Assembly (NCBI GenBank): GCA_947259075.1
Contig: CAMYKQ010000032.1
Coordinates: 1-37,062 of the forward strand
Origin: an uncultured Gammaproteobacteria bacterium
GTDB taxonomy: Bacteria > Pseudomonadota > Gammaproteobacteria > DRLM01
Length of the DNA stretch: 37,062 nucleotides
Direction: 5' to 3'
The notes beneath the pieces were generated by a model. The model was not told the origin of the DNA, made no database searches, and saw only the letters and a list, made by a program, of their open reading frames with translations. Below, one piece after another: positions 17,494 to 26,697 of this stretch. Numbering within the stretch: the first letter of the stretch is position 1; every line of letters begins with the position of its first letter. Both the position numbers and the translations under genes were made by a program.

Positions 17494-18903
17494 TCATATC
17501 CAACGCGCCAGCCGCGCCCGCGCGCGCTCGGCGCCCATCAAGGTCAGCAGCGGCGCCAATTCCGGCCCATCCAATTCCCCGGTGAGCGCGGCACGCAGCG
17601 GTTTAAATAAATTTTTACCCTTGGCGCCGCTGTCGCGTTTGAGTCGCTCGACCATGGCCGCGTAATCGGCGGGATGGGCGGCATGCGCGGCGGCGGCGGC
17701 GGCGAAAAAGTCCGGCCCGGCCTGCGTCACCACGGCCTGCGCCTCGCCCTGCAGCGCCAGCGTCGCGGCGAAGAGGACGCGGGCCCAATGCAGCGCCTCG
17801 CCGGGCAGCATGATATTACCGCGCACGGCGGCGACGAAATCATCGCGCTGCGCGGCGGGCACCAGGGCGTGCACGGCCTCGCCCATCCACTGCCATAAGG
17901 TTTTACTGTCGGCGTGCTGCACGGCTTGACGCTGATAGTAGTCCAGCTGCGCGCCGTCATAACGCGCGGGCGAGCGGCCCAGTTTGGGCAGATCGAAATC
18001 CTTGGCCAGCTCGTCCCAGGCCATATAGGCGTTGTTCTCATAATGGTGACCCAGGCGCGCGAGATAATTGACCACCGCCAGCGGCAGATAACCGATCTCG
18101 CGCAGCTCGCGCACGCTGCGGCTGCCGCTGCGCTTGGACAGCGGCGTGCCGTCGCTGCCGACGATCATGCTGATGTGGCCGTAGTGCGGCGTGGGCAAAC
18201 TCAAGGCGCGCTGCAACAGAATCTGCCGCGGGGTATTGGTGAGATGATCTTCGCCGCGCAACACGTGGGTCACGCCCATCAGCGCGTCGTCGATGGCGTT
18301 GCTGAAGAAGAACGCCGCCGAGTTGCCTTCGGAACGGCGGATGACGAAGTCACCGATGTCATCGGTGGCGAAGGACTGCGGGCCGCGCACCAAATCCTCG
18401 AAGCGCACGACATCGCCGTCCAGCACCCGGAAGCGCAGGGTGGGCTGGATGCCTTTATCCAAACGTTTTTGCCGTTCTTCGGGATTGAGCCGCGCGCAGG
18501 TGCCGGCGTAACGCGGCGGGCGGCCGCTGGCGAGCTGCGTCTTGCGCGACAAATCCAATTCGCGCTGCGAACAAAAGCAGGGGTAGGCCAGGCCCTCGTC
18601 TTCCAGCAAGGCGAAGTAACGCTGATAGATCTCATCACGCTGCGATTGGGCGTAAGGCCCGTGTTCGCCGCCCACCGCGGGACCTTCCTGCCAGTCCAGG
18701 CCCAGCCAGCGCAGGTCTTCCATCAAGGCGATGGTGTGTTCGTCGCGGCTGCGCTCCAGGTCGGTGTCCTCGATGCGCAGCAAAAACACCCCGTGGCCGT
18801 GGCGGGCGTAGAGGGCGTTGAACAGCGCGGTGCGGACATTGCCCACGTGGATCAAACCAGTGGGGCTGGGGGCAAAACGGGTCTTTACGGCGGGTGAATT
18901 CAT
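17494..18903 (-). CDS. gltX: Glutamyl-tRNA synthetase
   Basis: 469 residues from the chosen ATG. It charges tRNA-Glu. The class I signature is [20 protein letters not shown], the glutamate-binding [12 protein letters not shown] follows, and the KMSKS-equivalent is [12 protein letters not shown]. The cysteines of the usual zinc-finger region ([17 protein letters not shown]) are present. Upstream in-frame starts up to 18939 exist but add no conserved residues, so [12 protein letters not shown] was taken. No clear Shine-Dalgarno sequence. It is divergent from the cyclophilin gene and upstream of cysS. Confidence 0.96.
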   Translation of the reverse strand: MNSPAVKTRFAPSPTGLIHVGNVRTALFNALYARHGHGVFLLRIEDTDLERSRDEHTIALMEDLRWLGLDWQEGPAVGGEHGPYAQSQRDEIYQRYFALLEDEGLAYPCFCSQRELDLSRKTQLASGRPPRYAGTCARLNPEERQKRLDKGIQPTLRFRVLDGDVVRFEDLVRGPQSFATDDIGDFVIRRSEGNSAAFFFSNAIDDALMGVTHVLRGEDHLTNTPRQILLQRALSLPTPHYGHISMIVGSDGTPLSKRSGSRSVRELREIGYLPLAVVNYLARLGHHYENNAYMAWDELAKDFDLPKLGRSPARYDGAQLDYYQRQAVQHADSKTLWQWMGEAVHALVPAAQRDDFVAAVRGNIMLPGEALHWARVLFAATLALQGEAQAVVTQAGPDFFAAAAAAHAAHPADYAAMVERLKRDSGAKGKNLFKPLRAALTGELDGPELAPLLTLMGAERARARLARWI

Positions 18904-18940
18904 GGCGCGCATGGTAGCGGAAACCGCGTCACAGCTCAAA

Positions 18941-18957
18941 GGCGGCGTGGCGCCGCC
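18941..18957. other. Perfect GC hairpin in the gltX-ppiA divergent region
   Basis: GGCGGCG-TGG-CGCCGCC, a 7-bp perfect stem with a 3-base loop, about 40 bp upstream of the gltX ATG and 74 bp upstream of the cyclophilin ATG. No T-run on either side is long enough for a terminator. It could act in the 5' leader of gltX, or be chance in GC-rich DNA. Confidence 0.4.
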
Positions 18958-19030
18958 AACTTTCTTCAGCGGGCCAAAGCGTCTATTATTGGCCGCTGCC
19001 CTTATCCGCTTTTATCAGAAGGACCGTACC

Positions 19031-19624
19031 ATGAAGAAAACCCCCCTCTTCACCGCACTGGGCCTGTGCGCCCTGTTCACCGTCGTCCCCCAAGGCGCGG
19101 GCGCCGCCAGCCAGCCGCGCGTGCTCATGCAGACCAATATGGGCAATATCGTCATCGAGCTGGACCGCGCCAAGGCGCCCAAGTCCGTGGAGAATTTCCT
19201 GCGTTACGTCAGCGAAGGCCATTACGACGGCACCATTTTCCACCGCGTCATCCCCAACTTCATGATCCAAGGCGGCGGTTACATGGCCGACTTCAATCAA
19301 AAATCCACCCACGACCCCATCGAGAACGAAGCCAATAACGGCCTGGTGAACAAGCGCGGCACCATCGCCATGGCCCGCACCAACGATCCCCATTCCGCCA
19401 CCGCGCAATTCTTCATCAACGTGGTGGACAACGACTTCCTCAACTTCACCGCGCCCAATCCCCGCGGCTGGGGTTACACGGTGTTCGGCAGCGTGGTCGA
19501 GGGCATGGACGTGGCGGACAAGATCGCCAAGGTGAGCACGGGCTCCGCCGGCCCCTTCCCCAAGGACGCCCCGCGTCAAACCGTGGTGATCGAGAAGATC
19601 AGCCTGGTCGACGCGGCGAAATAA
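19031..19624 (+). CDS. ppiA: Periplasmic peptidyl-prolyl cis-trans isomerase (cyclophilin)
   Basis: 197 residues. A signal peptide ([20 protein letters not shown], cleavage near GAGAAS) is followed by one cyclophilin domain: [20 protein letters not shown], the active-site [27 protein letters not shown] and [14 protein letters not shown]. The signal peptide makes it PpiA-like (periplasmic) rather than the cytosolic PpiB. AAGGA sits 7 nt before the ATG, which settles this start against a longer frame from 18818. It accelerates proline isomerisation during folding of exported proteins. Upstream of lpxH, a neighbourhood common in gammaproteobacteria. Confidence 0.94.
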   Translation: MKKTPLFTALGLCALFTVVPQGAGAASQPRVLMQTNMGNIVIELDRAKAPKSVENFLRYVSEGHYDGTIFHRVIPNFMIQGGGYMADFNQKSTHDPIENEANNGLVNKRGTIAMARTNDPHSATAQFFINVVDNDFLNFTAPNPRGWGYTVFGSVVEGMDVADKIAKVSTGSAGPFPKDAPRQTVVIEKISLVDAAK

Positions 19625-20080
19625 ACGCGGCCCAATGCAGCGTCCCAGTCTGACCACGGCATACATGGCCAATGCCTCTACGCCACCACCCCGCCCCTGC
19701 GGGGCACCCCTCCTCGAAAATGAGGAGGGGAGAAAGATGCTAAATCTCCCCTCCTTTCCAAGGAGACTGCATCGGCCAGCGGCGGCGCCGCGCCCCGCGG
19801 GAGAAAGATGTTAAAACTCCCCTCCTTTCCAAGGAGGGGTGGACGCGAAGCGGACGGGGTGGTTGCGCCTTTCCAAGGAGGGGTGGGCGCAAAATGGACG
19901 GCATGGTCGCGCTTTTCAAGGTGAAATACCGCGCCAAACGGCGGGATGCCGGGTCCGCCGCGGGCGTTTTTATTTTTTAGCGCAATCCCCGTCAAGGGGG
20001 CGGAGCGGCCGCCAAAGGCATGCGGAATTAGGCGGCGCACCCACCGGCGCCATCAACATCCAAGACGCGAAGACTAAACC
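19625..20080. other. Repeat-bearing gap between ppiA and lpxH
   Basis: 456 bp with no gene. The block at 19685-19885 is a repeat. The rest (19886-20080) is GC-rich with no clear promoter or terminator. The lpxH ATG has no good Shine-Dalgarno sequence. Confidence 0.6.
19685..19885 (-). repeat. CCCCTCC/GGAGGGG palindromic repeat block, copy 2 (inverted, with internal duplication)
   Basis: Opposite orientation to copy 1 at 15536-15666. The first ~80 bases (ACCACCCCGCCCCTGCGGGG through TCCCCTCCTTTCCAAGGAG) match its reverse complement with few changes. About 68 extra bases follow, and then the remaining half (AGGAGGGGTGG...GACGGGGTGG) resumes. The extra bases end in a second GGGAGAAAGATG...CTCCCCTCC unit, so a tandem duplication is likely. 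Confidence 0.8.
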
Positions 20081-20809
20081 ATGAACACCACCCTATTCAT
20101 TTCCGATTTACACCTGAGCGCTGAGCGCCCCGGCATCACCACCCTGCTGCTGGATTTTCTCCGTGAACGCGCGGCGCGGGCGCGCGCCTTGTACGTGCTG
20201 GGCGATCTGTTTGAAGTGTGGCTGGGCGACGACGCCATCCACCCTGCCTATCAGCCGGTGCTGGCGGGCTTTCGCGCCCTCACCGCCGCGGGCGTGCCGG
20301 TGTACGTGATGCACGGCAACCGCGATTTTCTTTTAGGCGCGGGCTTTGAAAAACTCAGCGGCTGCCAACTCATCGGCGAACCCGCGCTGATCGAGCTCAA
20401 TGGCGAACCCAGCCTGCTGCTGCACGGCGACGTACTCTGCACCGACGACGTCGAGTATCAGCAATTCCGCGCCCATGTGCGCAATCCCGAAACCCAGCGC
20501 CAATTCCTCGCTATGACTATCGAACAACGCATCGCCACGGCGCGCCAGTTCCGCGACGCCAGCCGCGAACACACCAGCCAAAAGGCCGAGGCGATCATGG
20601 ATGTGAATCAAACGGCGGTGGCGGCGGTGATGCGCGAACACGGCGTGCGCCAATTGATCCACGGCCACACCCATCGCCCCGCCGTGCATGACTTCGAACT
20701 CGACGGCGGCGCCGCGCGGCGCATCGTGCTCGGCGATTGGTACGAGCAAGGCAGCGTGCTGCTATGCGATGACGGCGGCTGCCGCTTGGAAAATTTAGGC
20801 GGGACGTGA
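20081..20809 (+). CDS. lpxH: UDP-2,3-diacylglucosamine hydrolase
   Basis: 242 residues, the normal LpxH length. It hydrolyses UDP-2,3-diacylglucosamine to lipid X and UMP in lipid A synthesis at the inner membrane surface. The calcineurin-like metal motifs are all present: ISDLHLS (D8, H10 region), LGDLFEVWLGDD, HGNRDFLLG, LLHGDVLCTDD and HGHTHRPAVHD. Its presence implies an LPS-bearing Gram-negative cell. It converges on the PBP-like gene, with 41 bp between the stops and no visible terminator. Confidence 0.95.
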   Translation: MNTTLFISDLHLSAERPGITTLLLDFLRERAARARALYVLGDLFEVWLGDDAIHPAYQPVLAGFRALTAAGVPVYVMHGNRDFLLGAGFEKLSGCQLIGEPALIELNGEPSLLLHGDVLCTDDVEYQQFRAHVRNPETQRQFLAMTIEQRIATARQFRDASREHTSQKAEAIMDVNQTAVAAVMREHGVRQLIHGHTHRPAVHDFELDGGAARRIVLGDWYEQGSVLLCDDGGCRLENLGGT

Positions 20810-20850
20810 TGTCCCCGCTTCACGCTTAAGTGCCGCGCTGACCGCGCGCA

Positions 20851-23800
20851 TTATTCGACGGGCCTTAGCGCGCGCGGCCCGGTTTCCTGGTCCATCTCCA
20901 GCGCCGGATCAGCCTCCGTCCGCGGCAGCGGCTTAACCACATCCTGCGGCACGCCCTCCTCCGGTTCGGCGGACAAGGGCAACGCCGGTTCGGCGGCGGA
21001 CGTTTCTTGTTGCGGTGCGGCCGGGGTGTCCCGCGCCGCCTCGGCCAGCAGCGGCGTGATCGCCGGCGCCAAGGCCTTCAATACCTGCACGGTCAAACCG
21101 CTGGTGAATTTATACTCCGCCGCCACCGGCCCCTGCACATACGCGGTGAGCGTGCCGAAGAAACGCTCGCCGATATAAAACACGAAGGTCGCGGTACGAT
21201 TCACCACCCGCGACTCAATCAGCCGTCCGCCCTTGCCGTAGACCTCGAAACGCTGATCGCCGGTACCGGTCTTGCCGCCCGCGGGCGCCAGCGTGCCATC
21301 CGGCAGCACGAAGGCCTTATTCAGCCGCCGCGCCGTGCCCTGCTCCACTACGTCGGCCAAGGCGCGGCGCACTACTTGCGTGAGTTCGGCGGGCAGCACC
21401 CGTTCCCCGGCCCCGACCTTACGCGCGACGACCGCTTCGTACGGCGTATTCGCGGCGAAGCGCAAACCCTCCACGCGCGCGGTGGGCGCGCGCACGCCGT
21501 CATTGATGATGATGCCCATCAATTCCGCCAGCGCGGCGGGACGATCCGCTGAACTGCCGATGGCGGTAGCATAGGAGGCCACCAAGCTATCGAAGGGATA
21601 ACCCAGCTGCTTCCATTCGCGGTGTATTTCTTGAAAGGCCTCGATCTCCAGCAAGCCGCGGATGCGGCTGTCCTGCGCATTTTTATGGCGCGTTTTAAAC
21701 AGCCAGCTATACACCTCTTGGCGTTGTTCGCGGCTGGCGTCCAGTATCTCTTGCATCTTCGCACCCGGGTGCGCGCGCAAATAGGCCACGGTCCATAACT
21801 CCAAGGGATGGACGCGGGCGATGTAACCGCGATCGGGCAGCGAAAAATTATCCGGTGTGTATTTCTCGAAAAGACGGCCCATGTCTTTGTCCGACAGATT
21901 GTTCACCGGCAGACTGGCGCGTAAAAAAGCACTGAACTCGGCCAAGCTCGCCGCGGGCGCGACGGAATTGAACGCCATCGCCAAACGCTCCGGCGTCACC
22001 CGCATGCCCGCGACCAGCAAGTCCAAGGCCTCATCCGGCGACTTGTCTTGATACTTGCGGTAAAAACGCTGCATATACTGACTGCCCTCGCGGTCGGCGA
22101 AACGCGCGAGGTAAGCGGGACGGCGCTCATCGCCGCTGTCTTCCAGCAACTGGCCCGACGAGCCTGGCACCGCCGTCATGTGATAACGCACGACGTCGCG
22201 CATCATGCGGATGAACACCAGGTTCACCGAATTGCGCAGCGCCTCGCGCACCGGCATGATTTTGCCGTTGTCGTCTTTATTGAAATTCTCGAAGCTGTGC
22301 AGACCGCCGCCGGTGAAAAACTGTTCCGCCGGACTCGCCGAGTAGCGCCGCTCCATCGCCGCCTCCAGCATGGGCCGCAAGCCGCGCTCTTCGTTGCTTT
22401 GCAAATATTCCAGCGCCCAGCGTGCCAGCGGATTATTCGCGCTCACCACGACCTGCGCCAACTCATCACGCTCGAGTCCGACGTAGCGCGCGTGCAGCGC
22501 GGCGATGACATTGAGATAACTCACCAAGGTGCGCAGCTTGGCGGTGGAACCCAAATCCAGCTTCACGCCTTCATTGATGTCGAAGGGTTGATCGAAATTA
22601 TCGGTCTGCACCCGCACCAGATTGCCGCTGGGCGTGCGCTCCACCAAGGTAAAGCTGTAAACGATGCGCGCGAGGTCATCGCCCTCTTGCAACAAGCGTT
22701 CGCCGAACAGGCCCGCGACCTTGGCCGCGGCGGGGTCTTTCAGTGAACGCAAGGTTTGCGTCACCGTGCTCTGCATCGCGCTGTCCAAGGTCGTTTGCAC
22801 CGTGAGGTCAAGCCGGTCCAGATCGTACAAACGCGGCACGGCCAACATCTGCGCCAAGCGGCTGCGCACGGCGTTATTGGCCTTGCTGGCGACGAAGGTG
22901 ACCGGCGGCGCTTCGACGCCGGCGCGAAACCGCAGCGTCACTTGCTTCGCCGCGTCGCGCAGCGCGGGTGAGATGTACTCCGCCTTGGCAAGCAAATCTA
23001 AATAAACGTTCGCCAGCGCATTCAAACGCTCGGGTTTGCCCGAGAGATAAAACGACGGGCGGCGCTGCGCGAGGAACAGACTCAAGACTTGTTTATAGGC
23101 CAGGGCGTCCGCCTCGTTCACCGGCCCAGCCGCCGCGACCAAACGCCGCAAACGCTGATTGGTCTCGGCCATATTCGCGCCGTACCACACCAGCAGGCCG
23201 TCGCCGACGCCGTTCACTTCACCATAGCCCGCCCGCGCCGCCAGCGGCACGCTGTTGATGTAGTTGAGTACAATTTGCCGGCGATAGGCGCTGGTGTCTT
23301 CGCCATCGAGGTAGGCGCGCACGCTGGCCGACGCCATTTGCCGTAATTTATCCTTGGCGCCCAAGGTCAGGCCGTCGGGCGAGTGGCGGTATTTCTCCAT
23401 TTGCGTCGCGAGGGTGCTGCCACCCGCGACATTGGTGCCGTCGTCCACGACTTTACTCAGCAGTAATTCGCCCACCGCCTTGAACAAGCGGTCCCACTCC
23501 ACCGCCGGGTTGCGGGTCGGCGACCGCGCCTCGAGCAGCTCGCGGTTTTCGATGAACAACAAACTGTTCACCATCAACTCGGGCAACTCATCGAAACCGC
23601 CATAGAGCAAACCCGGATAACGCACGGCGTACATCGCGTCACCGCGGTGGTCGAGGATTTTGAGACCGGCCTGATTTTTCTCGCGGTAAGCGGGAAACAA
23701 GCCCCAATCCACCAGCTCGCGCATGCGCGGCGATAGGCGCGCCTGCGCCGTGACTGGGTACCCCTTGGTGGTTAACGCCGTCAAAAACGCCGGCAGTTGC

Positions 23801-24282
23801 ACATAGCCCAGCCGTTCGTCGAAGGGACCGCCTGTGGGGTAGCGCGCTGCGTCAGCGGGTGCGGGGCCAGGCTCAACTTGGTAACTCAGCTCCTTACCCA
23901 GCTGCGCCAGGTAATGGGCCTGCAAACTGGAGGAATCGAGTTCTTCAACAACGAACAGCGCCGCGACGAATACCAGCGCCACGAACAGTAAACGCAACAG
24001 CCAGCGCCACGCGCTACGGCCGCGGCGGCGCACCGCCGCCACCGAAGGCGGCGCCAGCACGGGGGCATGAGCGGCCTTGCCGACGGTGAGCGGCGGCAGA
24101 TCAACGGGATCGAAATGGGGGATTACGGGCGCGGAATGCGGCCCGGGCGCAACGGCCCCGGCGGACGCGGCGGCGTTGAACGCAAACGTCTCGGTGACGG
24201 CGGGCCGCTGTTCATGCAGCGCACCCTCCCGTTTATTTCCGCTCCCGCGCCGCTGGCGATTGCGCTTTGACCGCCGTCCCAT
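20851..24282 (-). CDS. Large divergent class A PBP-like protein (GT51 plus transpeptidase)
   Basis: 1143 residues, longer than E. coli PBP1a/b. A basic, Ala/Pro-rich cytoplasmic tail precedes one transmembrane helix (about 92-112). The GT51 region (about 230-370) has IENRELLE (E245) at the place of the ED-x-x-F motif, then GGSTLATQMEKYRHSP, then KLRQMASASVRAYLDG where the usual second catalytic Glu of RKxxE reads Gln (Q315). The transpeptidase has S579-T-A-K582, S685-V-N687 and K1004-T-G1006, all intact, with an unusually long insert between SxN and KTG. The C-terminus is acidic and Pro/Glu-rich. The transpeptidase is probably active; the glycosyltransferase is atypical. It acts on peptidoglycan in the periplasm and lies just downstream of an MltD-like gene on the same strand. 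Confidence 0.85.
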   Translation of the reverse strand: MGRRSKRNRQRRGSGNKREGALHEQRPAVTETFAFNAAASAGAVAPGPHSAPVIPHFDPVDLPPLTVGKAAHAPVLAPPSVAAVRRRGRSAWRWLLRLLFVALVFVAALFVVEELDSSSLQAHYLAQLGKELSYQVEPGPAPADAARYPTGGPFDERLGYVQLPAFLTALTTKGYPVTAQARLSPRMRELVDWGLFPAYREKNQAGLKILDHRGDAMYAVRYPGLLYGGFDELPELMVNSLLFIENRELLEARSPTRNPAVEWDRLFKAVGELLLSKVVDDGTNVAGGSTLATQMEKYRHSPDGLTLGAKDKLRQMASASVRAYLDGEDTSAYRRQIVLNYINSVPLAARAGYGEVNGVGDGLLVWYGANMAETNQRLRRLVAAAGPVNEADALAYKQVLSLFLAQRRPSFYLSGKPERLNALANVYLDLLAKAEYISPALRDAAKQVTLRFRAGVEAPPVTFVASKANNAVRSRLAQMLAVPRLYDLDRLDLTVQTTLDSAMQSTVTQTLRSLKDPAAAKVAGLFGERLLQEGDDLARIVYSFTLVERTPSGNLVRVQTDNFDQPFDINEGVKLDLGSTAKLRTLVSYLNVIAALHARYVGLERDELAQVVVSANNPLARWALEYLQSNEERGLRPMLEAAMERRYSASPAEQFFTGGGLHSFENFNKDDNGKIMPVREALRNSVNLVFIRMMRDVVRYHMTAVPGSSGQLLEDSGDERRPAYLARFADREGSQYMQRFYRKYQDKSPDEALDLLVAGMRVTPERLAMAFNSVAPAASLAEFSAFLRASLPVNNLSDKDMGRLFEKYTPDNFSLPDRGYIARVHPLELWTVAYLRAHPGAKMQEILDASREQRQEVYSWLFKTRHKNAQDSRIRGLLEIEAFQEIHREWKQLGYPFDSLVASYATAIGSSADRPAALAELMGIIINDGVRAPTARVEGLRFAANTPYEAVVARKVGAGERVLPAELTQVVRRALADVVEQGTARRLNKAFVLPDGTLAPAGGKTGTGDQRFEVYGKGGRLIESRVVNRTATFVFYIGERFFGTLTAYVQGPVAAEYKFTSGLTVQVLKALAPAITPLLAEAARDTPAAPQQETSAAEPALPLSAEPEEGVPQDVVKPLPRTEADPALEMDQETGPRALRPVE

Positions 24283-24397
24283 AATTACAACATATCTCTT
24301 TACACCGGCTTGACCGTTACCGGCAGCGCAGCATTATCGCATTTTACTTAAGGAGCCTCTTATTTATTCAGAGCGTCCTCAAAAGTTCGCCGCACGC

Positions 24398-25978
24398 TCA
24401 GCGGCTGGCCGGTATCCCCAGGCGTTGTCCGGGACGGATGACCGAACGCTTGGTCAATTGATTGTTCACCAGCAACCGCGTCACGCTGATGCCGTAGTTG
24501 GCGGCGATCAGCCACGGTGTATCACCCTTGCGCACCACATGCACCAGGGCCTCGCCGCTACCCGGCTCGGCCTCTTCGCGCAGCTTCAACTTCTGACCGA
24601 CGCGCAGCAAATCATCTCCTGGCGTTAAATCATTCATCGCGCGCAACGCCGATATCTCGGTTTTATAGCGTTTGGCGATGACCGACAAACTATCACCCGC
24701 CCGGACCACGTGCACCGGCGCTTGCGCCACGCTCGCGCGCGGCGCCTCATCGGTTTTACGCGTGGCGGCGCTCAACAAGGCCGTGCTCTTCGCCGTGGCG
24801 CTGAGCAAGGTCGCGGACGGCAAATTCACCAGCACCCCGGCGGGCACCGCCGCTTGGCCGCGGCCGACCCGCGCGCCCCAGGCCGGATTCAACGCCACCA
24901 ATTCGCGCTGCGTCACGCCGTATTGGGCGGCGAGATCGTGCACACGCGCCGCGCGGTCGAGCACGATGTGATCGTGACGCAAAGGCGCCTCGAAACGCAG
25001 ACCCTCGGGGAAGAAACGTTCCGGCTGATTGGCGATCTCCCGCGCCGCGAGAAACTCCGCGTAAAAATTGCGCGAGGCGAAACCGAAACTTTTACCCTTG
25101 TACTCGCTGACGATACGCCCGAAGTCGCTGCCGAATTCCGCCTTGGCCCGCGCCATGCCTTGAATGCCGTGATTGTACGAGGTGATCGCCAAACCCCAGT
25201 CACCCAATCGCCCGTAGGCCTCTTTCAAATAACGCGCCGCGCCGCGCGCCGAGGCCACCGGATCAAGCCGTTCATCCACGGCCTTGTCCACGGTCATGAA
25301 GGTGCGGCCAGCGCCGCGGGTGAATTGCCACATGCCCACCGCCCCGGCAGCCGAACGGGCGTGGGGTTGAAACGAGGATTCAACGTGCGGCAGATACGCT
25401 AAATCTTCCGGCAGACCCGCCTCTTTGAAAATGAGACGGAAGGCCGCGTCGTAGCGCCCGCTGATTTCCAGGCCGCGGCGGAAACGCTCGCGCACCCCGC
25501 GCTGCGTGCGCAGACGCGAATACGCCTCACTGATGGCGGCGGGACCGCCCGCCGCGACGAGACGCTGGCGCAGGGCACGATCCTCGGCCGACAGTGCGCT
25601 ACCGTCACGCTCCGCGGCGGCGATATTTTGCAGGCGCGCTTGCCAGGCCTCGCGGCTTTGTTTGATTTGCTCGCGTTGCGCCTCGTTGAGCGTGTCACCC
25701 ACCGCGCCGTCCAGCACGATCACCTCATAAACCAGCCCAGGGTAGTCCATATCGTGCAAGACCACTTGGCCTTGGCTCCACTCGGCGAACACGCTGCGCC
25801 AGAAGGCCACGTTGTCGCGTAACACCGCGGGCTGGGTGAAGACATCGCGCTGCGCACCGGCATCCTCGAGATGGGCGGGCGGGGCGGGGTCCACCGACGC
25901 CACAACTGGCCCACTCAAAAAACCGGACAGCGCTAACGCGATGCCCGCGGACAGCAGATGCACACTACGCTTATTCAT
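24398..25978 (-). CDS. mltD: MltD-like membrane-bound lytic transglycosylase with LysM repeats
   Basis: 526 residues. A signal peptide (MNKRSVHLLSAGIALALSGF) has no lipobox cysteine, unlike E. coli MltD. The SLT domain (about 180-300) has the catalytic Glu E200 in LPHVESSFQPHA, then AGAVGMWQFTRGAGR and ITSYNHGIQGMARA. Three LysM-type repeats follow: a degenerate one at about 336-386 and clear ones at 421-467 (VHVVRAGDSLSVIAKRY) and 478-523 (VHVVRKGDTPWLIAANYG). It cleaves glycan strands to anhydromuropeptides, anchored to the wall by LysM. A strong Shine-Dalgarno sequence (AGGAGGAGT) abuts the ATG. Upstream of the PBP-like gene by 115 bp, so synthesis and cleavage enzymes may be co-expressed. 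The gene symbol is by resemblance. Confidence 0.88.
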   Translation of the reverse strand: MNKRSVHLLSAGIALALSGFLSGPVVASVDPAPPAHLEDAGAQRDVFTQPAVLRDNVAFWRSVFAEWSQGQVVLHDMDYPGLVYEVIVLDGAVGDTLNEAQREQIKQSREAWQARLQNIAAAERDGSALSAEDRALRQRLVAAGGPAAISEAYSRLRTQRGVRERFRRGLEISGRYDAAFRLIFKEAGLPEDLAYLPHVESSFQPHARSAAGAVGMWQFTRGAGRTFMTVDKAVDERLDPVASARGAARYLKEAYGRLGDWGLAITSYNHGIQGMARAKAEFGSDFGRIVSEYKGKSFGFASRNFYAEFLAAREIANQPERFFPEGLRFEAPLRHDHIVLDRAARVHDLAAQYGVTQRELVALNPAWGARVGRGQAAVPAGVLVNLPSATLLSATAKSTALLSAATRKTDEAPRASVAQAPVHVVRAGDSLSVIAKRYKTEISALRAMNDLTPGDDLLRVGQKLKLREEAEPGSGEALVHVVRKGDTPWLIAANYGISVTRLLVNNQLTKRSVIRPGQRLGIPASR

Positions 25979-26697
25979 ACTCCTCCTGGCTTCTCGAACA
26001 TCTTAAAAACCATCCCGCCGCAGCGCCGTGCGCCGCACAAACTCAAGCAATGTCCCTGCCATGCCGTGTTGGCCCCCGCTCGCCGTCGGCACCTCGATGC
26101 AGCGCGGTGCGGTGATCTGTAGCCTCATTGCACCCGCCCACTTCCAGTGAGGGGGATCAAACCCGATTACCCTTAATCATCAATCCCCTCATCCGGCCCT
26201 CCAGCTAGGGGAGAGGGGATTTTTCAGCAAGCTATCCGCCAACACAAACAAGGACGTCCAAAGACGCCCTGTCATTCAACCGTTACGACCATTGCCCTCG
26301 CCGACCGCGAGGTGACGGCAAACCGCCAGCCTATAAACCCTATCGACCACGTGCGCGACGGTATTTCGTCACATCAAATCACAGCCGCCGGTGACAAACA
26401 AGATATCGTCATTTTGAAATTGAAACATGAGGAGGAATAACCCGGGAATCACCCGCCGCAAACCCGCCGAAGCGTGACGGCGGGTGAGTTTTCTCGAGGC
26501 ATTTTGATGCGCGGACTCGCTGCCGCAGGGCCTGCTTCACCGATTCTTCCCCGTGAGGGTGAGGCTTAGCACGGGGACGAAACCGCGTAGATCTCCAGCG
26601 TTCACCCTTACATCATCTTTCTTTCGCCAAGGGGTAGCGTTCACACTTCATATGCCTGGCAATGATACAGCCCTTTGCGGGTTCGAGCGCGCCGCGC
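25979..26697. other. Long intergenic stretch between hemH and the MltD-like gene
   Basis: 719 bp without a supportable gene. It holds one CCCCTCATCC...GGGGAGAGGGGATTTTT repeat (about 26187-26225), a hairpin ACCCGCCG-N8-CGGCGGGT (26462-26485) followed by GAGTTTTCT on the plus strand, and a 7-bp dyad CCCCGTG-N14-CACGGGG (26549-26576). The second could be a terminator of an unseen plus-strand transcript. No tRNA or known RNA family is recognisable. Confidence 0.55.

Noticed and set aside
17914-18897. Plus-strand open frame of 327 codons opposite gltX
   Set aside because: Antisense shadow of gltX.
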